DNA of 38,230 nucleotides. Source: Candidatus Shapirobacteria bacterium. Lineage in GTDB: Bacteria > Patescibacteriota > Microgenomatia > UBA12405 > JAUWLS01. Of this stretch, positions 31,008-38,089 are shown one piece after another. The stretch spans positions 1 through 38,230 of the forward strand of contig JAUWLS010000009.1 of NCBI GenBank assembly GCA_030613565.1. Direction: 5' to 3'. The notes under the pieces are model-generated. The model searched no databases and was not told where the DNA came from. It saw only the letters and a list, made by a program, of their open reading frames with translations. Numbering within the stretch: position 1 is the first letter of the stretch; each line of letters starts with the position of its first letter. Both the position numbers and the translations under genes were made by a program.

Positions 31008-31190
31008 CTATTTATCAACAAGGGAAAGTTGCCGGGGACGGCCTGGAAAAGAAAGAGTAATTTCATTTTTAGTCCTTCTAATTCTAACCAGGGCAATGTC
31101 GCCAACTTTGATGTCCATATTTTTTATGGCGCTTGAGGGAAGAGTAACAGCTAAACTGTTACCAGTTCTGATGACTTTTCTTTTTGGCAT
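31008..31190 (-). CDS. AbrB/SpoVT-type small DNA-binding protein (MazE-like)
   Basis: 60 aa: MPKRKVIRTGNSLAVTLPSS then IKNMDIKVGDIALVRI, the swapped-hairpin AbrB fold in which a dimer forms one DNA-binding barrel. These proteins act as transition regulators or as antitoxins. It starts 8 nt after the winged-helix gene and is the last gene in the DUF4446 operon. No toxin of known type (MazF, PIN) follows; secD is next under its own promoter. It is more likely a regulator than a classical antitoxin. Confidence 0.8.
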   Translation of the reverse strand: MPKRKVIRTGNSLAVTLPSSAIKNMDIKVGDIALVRIRRTKNEITLSFPGRPRQLSLVDK

Positions 31191-31198
31191 TTTAAAGT

Positions 31199-31783
31199 TT
31201 AAAGAGTGGTCGGGTCTCCAATAATGAAGGCTCGGTCTCCTAAGAGTAAATCGACAACAAAAGGATCTCTGTTTTTTAAACGTAGAGAAAATTCTTTTTC
31301 ATCGACAACGGTGTAGTTAACTTCTCGTCCTCTTCTTTTTTCTTCTTCTCTTACTAGCTCTCCGACTTCAGGAATAATGACTCGACCAACAAGAAGAAAA
31401 TCTAGGTCCTGTCCGGAGTTGGGAAGGTTTCTTAAAAAGTTTTGAGAATAGATGAGATATTTAATTTGGCCAGTTTTTTGTTTGTTTTTGACAATTTTTT
31501 GCCCGAGACCCGAGGTTTTGTGAGTCAGAGAAAGAAGATCTCTAAAAAGAGCAGAGTTGGGGTTGGCCCAGTAATAGAGGCGGTTGGCTCTCCATTCTGA
31601 GTTTATAAGACCGGCGGTCTTTAGGTTTTTGAGTTCTCGGCGGACGGAGTTGATTTCTTCTTTGATAATTCTGGTTAATTCGCGGACGTAGTAGTATTCG
31701 TTTGGGAGATAGAAAAGTGTTTGGAGAAGCTTAAGACGGGTCTTGCTAACTAAAAGGTGTTTAAGCGTCTTTGATGCTGTCAT
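31199..31783 (-). CDS. Winged-helix regulator fused to a degenerate nucleotidyltransferase-like domain
   Basis: 194 aa. N-terminal wHTH (about 5-72): LLVSKTRLKLLQTLFYLPNE, YYVRELTRIIKEEINSVRRE, LKNLKTAGLI. The C-terminal part (about 100-190) has GQDLDFLLVGRV, the D-x-D strand of minimal nucleotidyltransferases, but the preceding GSxxxG loop is lost (LIYSQNFLRNLPNSG), so it is probably inactive or binds a ligand. It overlaps the 3' end of the DUF3048 gene by 23 nt and precedes an AbrB protein. This layout suggests a regulator that senses a nucleotide; target unknown. Confidence 0.72.
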   Translation of the reverse strand: MTASKTLKHLLVSKTRLKLLQTLFYLPNEYYYVRELTRIIKEEINSVRRELKNLKTAGLINSEWRANRLYYWANPNSALFRDLLSLTHKTSGLGQKIVKNKQKTGQIKYLIYSQNFLRNLPNSGQDLDFLLVGRVIIPEVGELVREEEKRRGREVNYTVVDEKEFSLRLKNRDPFVVDLLLGDRAFIIGDPTTL

Positions 31784-33023
31784 ATTTAATTTCGGTTCCG
31801 ACGGGCAGTATCTCCAACCATATAAGTCCTGTATTTAAGTTTATATCATTTCCCTTGCTATTTTTAAAGATGGTTCTGGAAGTTCTTTTACTTTTTGACC
31901 ATGTTGCATCAATTTTTTGTCCATCTTGAAAGACAATTGCCTTACCAGAGCCAATGGTTTGATAGAGCATGTGTTTATGATCATCCACGGGACCAGTTTC
32001 TTTGCTGAATTGAACAATAAGGTTTTTGGCTTCTAAAGGTTTATTGATGTTTTGGTCAATATGGTCTTGTCCACCATTTTTTCTAATATAGGTGTTAGTT
32101 TCGGGATTGTAGGTCCAAGAAACCGAGTAATCTTTGTAACCAGACCAGAAGTCAAAGGAAATAGTATCAGCAGATCCTCTATCGGAAGACTCAGCATCGT
32201 CTTTAAAGTCCCAAGAGACAAAGTTTTTATCCCAATCAGGAGTTGTTTTAACGTTTTCTGTTTTGTTGGTTAGACCTCTTTCTTCGGCTAGCTCCCAGAG
32301 CTTGGGAATGGAACAATACATGGTGTGTTCAGTGGCTTTTACAGTACCGGTTCTTTCTGGTTCACGACGGCAAACTTTGTAGGAGAGAGCAAATTGGTTC
32401 AAGTCTGAGCGAGTACCAGAATCAAGCCATCCGTATTGGCCAATTTGCTCAAGAGCTTGGGCTTTTGAGTTAGTAGTGCAAGTGCCGTTTTCGGGAGCAG
32501 AGCAGTTGGCTCCACCGACATGAGCATAGAGAGGAAAGTCGGAGTATTCAGAAGCCCAGTCTAAAAAGTAGGTGCGAGTAGATCTAACTGGACCAACGTC
32601 ATATTTTTGATTGGGGGCAGCGGCGGCTCCACAGTAGTAGACGGCCATGAAGCGAGTAATTCCTCCTTCAGCAATGGCTTCGTAAACAATGTCTGCTTTT
32701 TGAAGACCTGATTGAGGACGAGATTCGTCATGGTTTTCAATCATAACCAGAAGGGGTCTTCTCTTTTCCCAGATTTCTTTTTCTTCTTTGGTATAGAGGG
32801 CTCCGTTTAAGGGACAGGCCTCGGTTTTAGGGCCTTCGTAGACAAAAGATCCAGTGTCGTTGACCCTGGCGTTAGCAGCTTCATCTTCTGTTTGAGATTT
32901 ACCGGAAGGATCTAAGAGTCCAGAAACGGCGGGAAGGAGTTTGCTAAAAGATACGTAGGAGATGCTGGAAATGATGAGAAAGAGACCAAACAAGGCAAGA
33001 GTGAATTTGTTTATTTTTTTCAT
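31761..33023 (-). CDS. DUF3048 (YerB-like) extracytoplasmic protein
   Basis: 420 aa. An N-terminal TM/signal anchor (about 8-28) leads to the DUF3048 core: RRPLLVMIENHDESRPQSGL then QKADIVYEAIAEGGITRFMA, VGPVRSTRTYFLDWASEY, and a C-terminal DUF3048_C half with KHMLYQTIGSGKAIVFQDGQ. It includes several Cys. B. subtilis YerB is a lipoprotein of unknown function; here no lipobox is seen. It lies 3 nt after the DUF4446 gene, and its end overlaps the downstream regulator. Confidence 0.88.
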   Translation of the reverse strand: MKKINKFTLALFGLFLIISSISYVSFSKLLPAVSGLLDPSGKSQTEDEAANARVNDTGSFVYEGPKTEACPLNGALYTKEEKEIWEKRRPLLVMIENHDESRPQSGLQKADIVYEAIAEGGITRFMAVYYCGAAAAPNQKYDVGPVRSTRTYFLDWASEYSDFPLYAHVGGANCSAPENGTCTTNSKAQALEQIGQYGWLDSGTRSDLNQFALSYKVCRREPERTGTVKATEHTMYCSIPKLWELAEERGLTNKTENVKTTPDWDKNFVSWDFKDDAESSDRGSADTISFDFWSGYKDYSVSWTYNPETNTYIRKNGGQDHIDQNINKPLEAKNLIVQFSKETGPVDDHKHMLYQTIGSGKAIVFQDGQKIDATWSKSKRTSRTIFKNSKGNDINLNTGLIWLEILPVGTEIKYDSIKDA

Positions 33024-33026
33024 TTT

Positions 33027-33488
33027 TTATTTAACGATCTTACTAGTTTGGAGTATAGACAGTTTTTCTTCCTTTGACAATTGTAAATTATCAGTTTTGC
33101 CGTTTTTAATTTTTTTGGCATAAACCCTAGTGGTGTCTCGACCATGAAGAGAAGTAATTAAAAGACCGGAATCATCATCGTCTAAAAGGCTTAGAACAAA
33201 GCTTTGTTCTCCGCCCTGGTCATTGAAGGGGTTGAACTTTACTAGACCAACTTTTGAAATTGTTTTTTTAATTTCCTTTTCTAGAGTGCTTATTTTCTGG
33301 TCGGATTTTTCTTTTTGTTTCTTTTGTTGGGCAAGGAGTCTGACGATTTGGTTTAAGAGATCGTCAAGGGAGACATCTTTTTTAATTTTAGAAAGAGTCT
33401 TGTAGTGAAGGATTGCCTTTCTTAGGGAAAGACTCAGTAAAAATAGCCAAAGGAGTGTGAAAGCAAGAAGAATGTTTTGAATGGTCAT
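33027..33488 (-). CDS. DUF4446 membrane-anchored coiled-coil protein
   Basis: 153 aa. One N-terminal TM (about 5-24), a coiled coil (about 50-80, Lys/Gln/Glu-rich), then the DUF4446 core VGLVKFNPFNDQGGEQSFVL, DDDDSGLLITSLHGRDTTRV and YAKKIKNG. Function unknown. It is the first gene of the minus operon with DUF3048, wHTH and AbrB. It has a near-consensus promoter 6 nt before the ATG. Confidence 0.88.
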   Translation of the reverse strand: MTIQNILLAFTLLWLFLLSLSLRKAILHYKTLSKIKKDVSLDDLLNQIVRLLAQQKKQKEKSDQKISTLEKEIKKTISKVGLVKFNPFNDQGGEQSFVLSLLDDDDSGLLITSLHGRDTTRVYAKKIKNGKTDNLQLSKEEKLSILQTSKIVK

Positions 33489-33494
33489 AGTTGT

Positions 33495-33523
33495 ATTATC
33501 AAGGCTTTAGGCTTAGGTGTCAA
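33495..33523 (-). promoter_or_regulatory. Promoter of the DUF4446 operon
   Basis: Minus strand -35 TTGACA (33523-33518), 17-nt spacer, -10 GATAAT (33500-33495), 6 nt to the ATG at 33488. One of the best two-box promoters here, and it predicts a leaderless mRNA. Confidence 0.75.
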
Positions 33524-33551
33524 TTGAAAGCAGGCTAGGTTGTGCTATACT
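33524..33551 (+). promoter_or_regulatory. Promoter of the 68-aa membrane-protein gene
   Basis: Plus strand -35 TTGAAA (33524-33529), 16-nt spacer, extended -10 TGCTATACT (box 33546-33551), 8 nt to ATG 33560. Its -35 directly abuts the -35 of the divergent DUF4446 promoter. Confidence 0.7.
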
Positions 33552-33559
33552 GCCCCCAG

Positions 33560-33766
33560 ATGGTTTCCAAAGCTAAAAAAAGGAAAAGGTCTGCTCGAAA
33601 AAGATTGAACCCAATGGTGGGTGGGATGAATAGAGTTTCAAAAAAAGAAGAGACAGGGGTTGATTTGTCGTGGATTAAAAAGGGTCTTTTAAGAAGCTTG
33701 GTTTCAAGCTTACTTGCTTTAATGGCTATTTTGGCTGTATATTTTCTGAGTCAGAATAATGTTTAA
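33560..33766 (+). CDS. Small basic protein with C-terminal membrane anchor
   Basis: 68 aa: a strongly basic N-terminus (MVSKAKKRKRSARKRL), a short linker, then one TM (about 46-63, SLVSSLLALMAILAVYFL) and a very short outer tail. The start is ATG 33560; a GTG 18 nt upstream lies before the -10 box. It has the size of SecE but lacks a convincing SecE signature. The basic face could contact RNA or the ribosome. It is followed after 46 nt by the DUF5679 gene. Confidence 0.65.
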   Translation: MVSKAKKRKRSARKRLNPMVGGMNRVSKKEETGVDLSWIKKGLLRSLVSSLLALMAILAVYFLSQNNV

Positions 33767-33812
33767 TTAATAGTTATTTTTCTGCCTTAACGAAGGGGGG
33801 TGAAAAAAAATA

Positions 33813-33971
33813 ATGGTAACTTTTTACTGTGTAAAATGCAGAGCTAAAAAAGATGTTGAAGAGGGTGATACCGAGAAGAGAACCCTAAAGAACGGTCGTC
33901 CAGCTCTGGCTGCTAAGTGTCCCGATTGCGGAACTGGCATGTTTAAGATCGTTTCTGCAAAATCTGCCTAA
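33813..33971 (+). CDS. DUF5679 zinc-ribbon protein
   Basis: 52 aa, below common length cut-offs: MVTFYCVKCRAKKDVEEGDT..., TLKNGRPALAAKCPDCG, TGMFKIVSAKSA. Cys pairs CVKC and CPDC form a zinc ribbon, and the LKNGR...CPxCGTxMF block is the DUF5679 signature. Function unknown. A strong Shine-Dalgarno (AAGGGGGGTGA, 33793-33803) precedes the ATG, unlike the leaderless genes. An intrinsic terminator follows it, then RNase P RNA. Confidence 0.88.
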   Translation: MVTFYCVKCRAKKDVEEGDTEKRTLKNGRPALAAKCPDCGTGMFKIVSAKSA

Positions 33972-33979
33972 GATTAATT

Positions 33980-34016
33980 CAAAAAGCTACTTTCTTTAAA
34001 AAGGGGTAGCTTTTTG
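33980..34016 (+). terminator. Intrinsic terminator after the DUF5679 gene
   Basis: CAAAAAGCTAC / GTAGCTTTTTG, an 11-bp perfect stem with a 15-nt loop; the 3' arm supplies the T-run. It is near-symmetric, so it may also act on the minus strand. Confidence 0.7.
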
Positions 34017-34029
34017 GGTTATCCCATAG

Positions 34030-34035
34030 TATAAT
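34030..34035 (+). promoter_or_regulatory. -10 box of the RNase P RNA gene
   Basis: A perfect TATAAT lies 13 nt before the P1 helix, placing the start near 34042. Confidence 0.6.
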
Positions 34036-34048
34036 CTGATTAATCTTT

Positions 34049-34255
34049 AAAAAGGTATAGGATCTACTCCTTAGGGAGAGGAAAGTCCGGGCTACAAAAA
34101 GCACAGAAAGCTCTGGTGTAGAGACGAGAAATGTGAAACGAGCATCTTTCTGGTAGCAATTCCAAACAGAGACGTTAAGCTAGCTTTTGCGAGTCTCGGG
34201 TAGGAAGCTTAGATAGATTGATCCGTAAACAGAACCCGGCTTATTTACCTTTTTT
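34049..34255 (+). ncRNA. rnpB: RNase P RNA, minimised bacterial form (about 207 nt)
   Basis: The catalytic RNA that cleaves tRNA 5' leaders. The 5' core GAGGAAAGTCCGGGCT (P4/CR I) and the 3' core ACAGAACCCGGCTTAT (CR V) are exact. Between them are recognisable conserved parts: GTGAAACGAGC (CR IV-like), GGTAGCAATTCC, CTCGGGTAGGAAGCTTAGATAGAT. P1 is AAAAAGGTA (34049-34057) pairing with TACCTTTTT (34246-34254), and its 3' strand also forms the terminal T-run. At about 207 nt it is far below the usual 330-400 nt, so several peripheral helices must be missing. Its end lies just before the convergent permease stop. Confidence 0.93.
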
Positions 34256-34259
34256 AAGA

Positions 34260-35264
34260 TTATTTTTTAGACCTGGTTAGTTCGGTGGTGTAGATAGAAG
34301 TAAGAATGACTTCGATAGTTAGGTAAACAGGGATAGCAAGTATTCCTCCAACAACTCCTCCAAGATTGAAACCAATGACAAGACTAAGAATGGTTACGAG
34401 GGGATTGATACCGACAGCTTCTTTCATAATTTTGGGGACGATAAAATTGTTTTCTAGTTGCTGAACCAGGAAACTCCAAGAGAGAGCAGCAAGGGCGGTT
34501 AAAGGAGAGGTAATTAGACCAACCAGGACAGCCAGGACAGTGGTAATGGCGGGTCCAATGTTGGGAATGAGTTCTAGAAGACCAGCTACGATAGCTAAGG
34601 GAACAGCATACTCGAGACCCAAGAAAGCGAAACCGATATAAGACAAGAGTCCGACAACGAGCATTAGAAGAAATTGAGCTCTAACCCAGTCCCCTAGTCT
34701 CTTTTCTAAAGTTGAGATAGTTTTGATAACTTTTTGATCTGATTTTTTTCCGAACAAGAAGAAGCTGTATTTACCTAGGTTTTTATGTTCAATAAGAAGA
34801 TAGAAGGTGACCACAGAAATGATGATGATGGTAAGGAGGTTTTGAAAAATAGAAAGAACTAGTTTGACTGCTTCACGGGGGAGATTATCAAGGATTTTAA
34901 ATTGCTCAGAGAGAGATTGGGGTGTGGCTCCAAAAATAGTTACTTGCTCGAAAAGTTGGGGAAGGTTTTTGGCAAGGTTGGTAGTCTGCTCAACAAAGGG
35001 AGGGGTAATACCAACAACAGAAACAACAAAGATAGCTAAAACAACGACATAAATCATTAAAATTGCTAACCATCGGGGAATTTTATATTTTTCAATTTTT
35101 GTAACTAAGGGATTTAAGGCACCCATTAAGATTAGACCAAGGAAAAAGATCAAAAGGATTTGGCGAATTTGGAAAAGAATGTAAATTGAGGCGAGCAAAA
35201 CGAGAGTGAAAATTATGGTCTTGTGTGAGATTTCGATTTTGGTTACGCGAGGTTTGGTGGACAT
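34260..35264 (-). CDS. AI-2E family transporter (PerM/YdiK type)
   Basis: 334 aa with about 7-8 TMs: an N-terminal pair, a soluble segment around residues 80-130, then the conserved C-terminal set with LLELIPNIGPAITTVLAVLVGL and SFLVQQLENNFIVPKIM, the family signature. VGINPLVTILSLVIGFNLGG follows. Members export varied small molecules or act in sodium/proton exchange; the AI-2 link is only for a few. It is the last gene of the ychF-ybaK-miaA run (1-nt gap to miaA). Confidence 0.9.
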   Translation of the reverse strand: MSTKPRVTKIEISHKTIIFTLVLLASIYILFQIRQILLIFFLGLILMGALNPLVTKIEKYKIPRWLAILMIYVVVLAIFVVSVVGITPPFVEQTTNLAKNLPQLFEQVTIFGATPQSLSEQFKILDNLPREAVKLVLSIFQNLLTIIIISVVTFYLLIEHKNLGKYSFFLFGKKSDQKVIKTISTLEKRLGDWVRAQFLLMLVVGLLSYIGFAFLGLEYAVPLAIVAGLLELIPNIGPAITTVLAVLVGLITSPLTALAALSWSFLVQQLENNFIVPKIMKEAVGINPLVTILSLVIGFNLGGVVGGILAIPVYLTIEVILTSIYTTELTRSKK

Positions 35265-35265
35265 C

Positions 35266-36234
35266 CTAAAAAGATTGTAGCATTTTTTCTATAATAGACA
35301 GAAGGTCTTTTTTAGAGCTTGTGATAGGAATAATGTCTTTTTGTTTTTTGAACCAAGTGATTTGGCGTTTGGCATAGTGAATTTCATTTTGAGTCCAGGT
35401 TTTTACACAGCTTTTTAGATCAATTTGGCCTTCAAAGTAAGGTTTAAATTCTTTATAGGAAAGGGTGTTTAGGCCAGGATCAGACCAGGAATATTTTTTA
35501 GTAAGAGTATAAATTTCTCCCAAGAGGCCTTGGTTTAATCTTTTTTCAACTCTTTTTTTGATGCGAGAACGAATAGTTTTGAGATCTGTCTTTAGGACAA
35601 AGAACAAATATTGATTGGGGTCACTTTTTTTAGGGGCGGGCTGGGACCTGGAGAAAGAGATTTCTAGGGCCCGTTGAAGTCGGTGGGGATTTTTTTGATC
35701 AGAAGAATTAAGGGAGTTGTATTTTGAGAGATTGATGGTTTTTAAAAGGAGAGAGAGAAGTGGGGTGGGTAAGAAAGAAAAGATTTTTCTTAAAAGAGGA
35801 GATGGTGGAGTTGGGTTGGTAATGAGGGGTTGAGTAAGAGCTTTTAGATAAAGACCAGTTCCTCCAACAAAAATGGGTACTTTTCCTTCTTTTTGGAGTT
35901 TTTCTATTAAAAGACGAGCAAGTGGTAGAAAGTCGGCAACAGAAAATGATTGGTCGGGAGTAGTAAGATCGGTTAACCAAAGCCTGGGTCCTTCGGGAAA
36001 CTGGTAGTAAGTTAAGTATCCGTACTTGGTTTTTATTTTGGATTTTTTAGGCTTTAAACTTAGGGTGTCTTTTCCTGTACCAATATCAAGACTTTTGTAG
36101 ATTTGCCTTGAGTCGGCAGAGATAAGGTCAGTTTTGAGGGATTGGGCAAGAAAGAGCGCAAGATCGGTCTTTCCGGTGGCAGTAGGTCCACTGATGATAA
36201 TTACCTTATTCTTTAATGTCTTTGATTTGGGCAT
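35266..36234 (-). CDS. miaA: tRNA dimethylallyltransferase
   Basis: Transfers a dimethylallyl group to A37 of tRNAs reading UNN codons. P-loop ISGPTATGKTDLA (GPTATGKT 16-23), DLISADSRQIYKSLDIGTGK, FVGGTGLYLKALTQPL, and the C-terminal TWTQNEIHYAKRQITWFKKQ helix that grips the anticodon loop. 322 aa is normal. The start overlaps the ybaK-like gene's end by 29 nt; no later in-frame start precedes the P-loop, so the overlap is probably real. Confidence 0.95.
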   Translation of the reverse strand: MPKSKTLKNKVIIISGPTATGKTDLALFLAQSLKTDLISADSRQIYKSLDIGTGKDTLSLKPKKSKIKTKYGYLTYYQFPEGPRLWLTDLTTPDQSFSVADFLPLARLLIEKLQKEGKVPIFVGGTGLYLKALTQPLITNPTPPSPLLRKIFSFLPTPLLSLLLKTINLSKYNSLNSSDQKNPHRLQRALEISFSRSQPAPKKSDPNQYLFFVLKTDLKTIRSRIKKRVEKRLNQGLLGEIYTLTKKYSWSDPGLNTLSYKEFKPYFEGQIDLKSCVKTWTQNEIHYAKRQITWFKKQKDIIPITSSKKDLLSIIEKMLQSF

Positions 36235-36661
36235 GAGATAGTTTTTCTAAATCTTGGGGAGTGGTTTTAAAAACAGCGTTGGGTGCACCAGCAGCGGCGT
36301 AAATTACTTCGTACTGAAAAAGATCCTGATCAATTATGGTTTGGGGTTGAGAAGAATAACCAAAAGGAGGTACTCCACCAATGGTATAGCCTAGAGTTTT
36401 TTGTATTTCTTTGGCACTCATAATTTTAATTTTGGTTTGGGCTATGTCTTGAAGTTTTTGAAGACTAATCCTGTTGGATCCAGAAGCAATGACAAGAAGT
36501 GGCGCCTGATCTGACCAAAAACAAATGGATTTAGCGATCTGAGAAACTTGACACCCTAGTGAGTCGGCAGCGTCTTTGGCAGTTTTGGTTGAAGAGTCAA
36601 AAAAGATTGGGGTAATAGAAATGTTCTTTTCTTTGATATAGAGAGTAAAATTATTGTTCAT
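36206..36661 (-). CDS. YbaK/EbsC-type aminoacyl-tRNA deacylase
   Basis: 151 aa trans-editing domain that removes wrong amino acids from tRNA (often Cys or Ala from tRNA-Pro). TAKDAADSLGCQVSQIAKSI, VIASGSNRISLQKL and the YTIGGVPPFGY loop are the YbaK signatures. Start ATG 36661 lies 1 nt after the ychF stop; an upstream in-frame codon inside ychF is discounted. It is coupled to ychF and miaA. Which tRNA it serves cannot be told. Confidence 0.88.
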   Translation of the reverse strand: MNNNFTLYIKEKNISITPIFFDSSTKTAKDAADSLGCQVSQIAKSICFWSDQAPLLVIASGSNRISLQKLQDIAQTKIKIMSAKEIQKTLGYTIGGVPPFGYSSQPQTIIDQDLFQYEVIYAAAGAPNAVFKTTPQDLEKLSHAQIKDIKE

Positions 36662-36662
36662 A

Positions 36663-37727
36663 TTACAAATTAAACCTAAATTCCACAATATCGTCGGGTT
36701 GCATAATGTACTCTCTCCCTTCTTGGCGTAGTTTTCCTAGCTCTCTGGCTTTGGGCCAGGTTTTACATTCTAGAAAATCTTTGTAAGAAACAACTTCAGC
36801 AACAATGAAACCTTTTTGAAAGTCAGTATGGATGGCAGCAGCGGCCTCAGGTGCAGTGGATCCTTTTTTAATAGTCCAGGCCCTACTTTCTTCGGGACCA
36901 GTGGTATAAAAGCTTTGAAGGTCTAAAGTAGAATAGGCTTTAGTAATTAATCTTTCTAGGCCAGATTTTTTAAGACCGAGATCTTTTAAATATTCTTTTC
37001 TTTCTGATGGTGAAAGTGCAGAAAGATCTTCTTCAAGTTTGGCACAAATAGGGGTAGTTTCCCATTCTTTTAATTTGATGTTTTTTTCTTCAAGATTTTG
37101 ATAAGTATCTTCATCAACATTTACAACAATAAGAAATGGTTTTTGAGTGAGGAGGAAAAAGTCTTTAGAAAGAATTTTTTCTTCAGGATCAAGATCTATT
37201 CTTGAAGCCAACACCCCCTGCTCAAGCTTGTCTTTGAGTTTTTGAGCAAGAGCTACTTTTTCTTTTTCATCAGGTTTCTTTTTAGACTTATCTAGATAAG
37301 CATCAATGGTCTCGAGATCTTTAATGATGAGTTCGGTACAGATTATTTCAAAATCGGATTCAGGATTAGTACTGTCTTGGCGAGTAACGTTTGAGTCAGA
37401 GAAATCTCTGACAACATGGCAAATAGCGTCTGTGTTTCTAATGTTGGTTAAGAACTTATTCCCTAACCCTTCACCTTGTGCAGCTCCTTTGACTAGGCCA
37501 GCTATATCAACAAACTCGATAGCAGCGGGGATTAATTTTTTGGAAGAGGAAATTTCTCGAAGGACAGAAAGTTTTTCATCTGGAACTTCTACTATTCCAA
37601 TGTTGGGTTCGATTGTGCAAAAAGGGTAGTTACTAGCATCGGCAACTTGACGACCTAAAAGAGCGTTAAAAAGAGTGGATTTGCCAACATTTGGTAGACC
37701 AACAATTCCGATAGATAGTTTAGACAT
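36663..37727 (-). CDS. ychF: Ribosome-binding ATPase YchF (Obg-like ATPase)
   Basis: 354 aa. G1 GLPNVGKS (10-17), switch region YPFCTIEPNIGIVEVPD, G3 DIAGLVKGAAQGEGLGNKFL, and an NVDE-type G4 in place of NKxD, which gives ATP preference. Coiled-coil insertion, then the C-terminal TGS-like domain TTGPEESRAWTIKKGSTAPE with EGREYIMQPDDIVEFRFN at the end. First gene of the ychF-ybaK-miaA-permease unit. Confidence 0.96.
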   Translation of the reverse strand: MSKLSIGIVGLPNVGKSTLFNALLGRQVADASNYPFCTIEPNIGIVEVPDEKLSVLREISSSKKLIPAAIEFVDIAGLVKGAAQGEGLGNKFLTNIRNTDAICHVVRDFSDSNVTRQDSTNPESDFEIICTELIIKDLETIDAYLDKSKKKPDEKEKVALAQKLKDKLEQGVLASRIDLDPEEKILSKDFFLLTQKPFLIVVNVDEDTYQNLEEKNIKLKEWETTPICAKLEEDLSALSPSERKEYLKDLGLKKSGLERLITKAYSTLDLQSFYTTGPEESRAWTIKKGSTAPEAAAAIHTDFQKGFIVAEVVSYKDFLECKTWPKARELGKLRQEGREYIMQPDDIVEFRFNL

Positions 37728-37732
37728 GGGGT

Positions 37733-37738
37733 ATTTTA
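37733..37738 (-). promoter_or_regulatory. -10 box of the ychF operon
   Basis: Minus strand TAAAAT ends 5 nt before the ychF ATG at 37727; a leaderless mRNA is predicted. Confidence 0.5.
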
Positions 37739-37745
37739 CTATTTT

Positions 37746-38089
37746 TTACTTATTAGAGAGAGGTTTTGCCTGTCGAGGAATAATGGGGTCATAAATACTG
37801 CCCTGAATGGGGTGATTCCAGTATTCAAGGTAACCTAGGTTAAGGACACGATCAAGAGAATGCGTTCCTCGAAAAGGATCGCCCATGTCACGGTGCGAGT
37901 TTCTTAACCACCAGGCTATAATTCCCTTGTTTATTTCAGGCTTAAAGATACTTCCTTCAGTTTTTAATAAGGTTTCGAGTTCCTCAGGGTCATGAAACTT
38001 AACTTCAGATATTTCACCATCAGTCTGGGTTGGGGCTCCTAACCCCGAGACAGTTCCGCTATAAATCCAGCCAACTCTATATTTATCTT
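37746..38089 (-). pseudogene. C-terminal fragment of a Nudix-like protein, interrupted by an IS element
   Basis: An open frame of about 114 codons with no start codon: DKYRVGWIYSGTVSGLGAPT, DGEISEVKFHDPEELETLL, EINKGIIAWWLRN, ending RQAKPLSNK and TAA. The EISEVKFHDPEEL block is typical of the region after the Nudix box, so it is probably the C-terminal half of a Nudix hydrolase. Its 5' side ends at the presumed IS boundary near 38090, where an in-frame TAG appears. Its start and Nudix box would lie beyond the IS, outside the window. The family call is an inference. Confidence 0.55.

Noticed and set aside
31008-31783. Toxin-antitoxin locus of AbrB antitoxin plus a nucleotidyltransferase toxin
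   Set aside because: The nucleotidyltransferase-like domain lacks its GS loop and is fused to a winged helix. No HEPN, MazF or PIN partner is present. Kept only as a regulatory pair.
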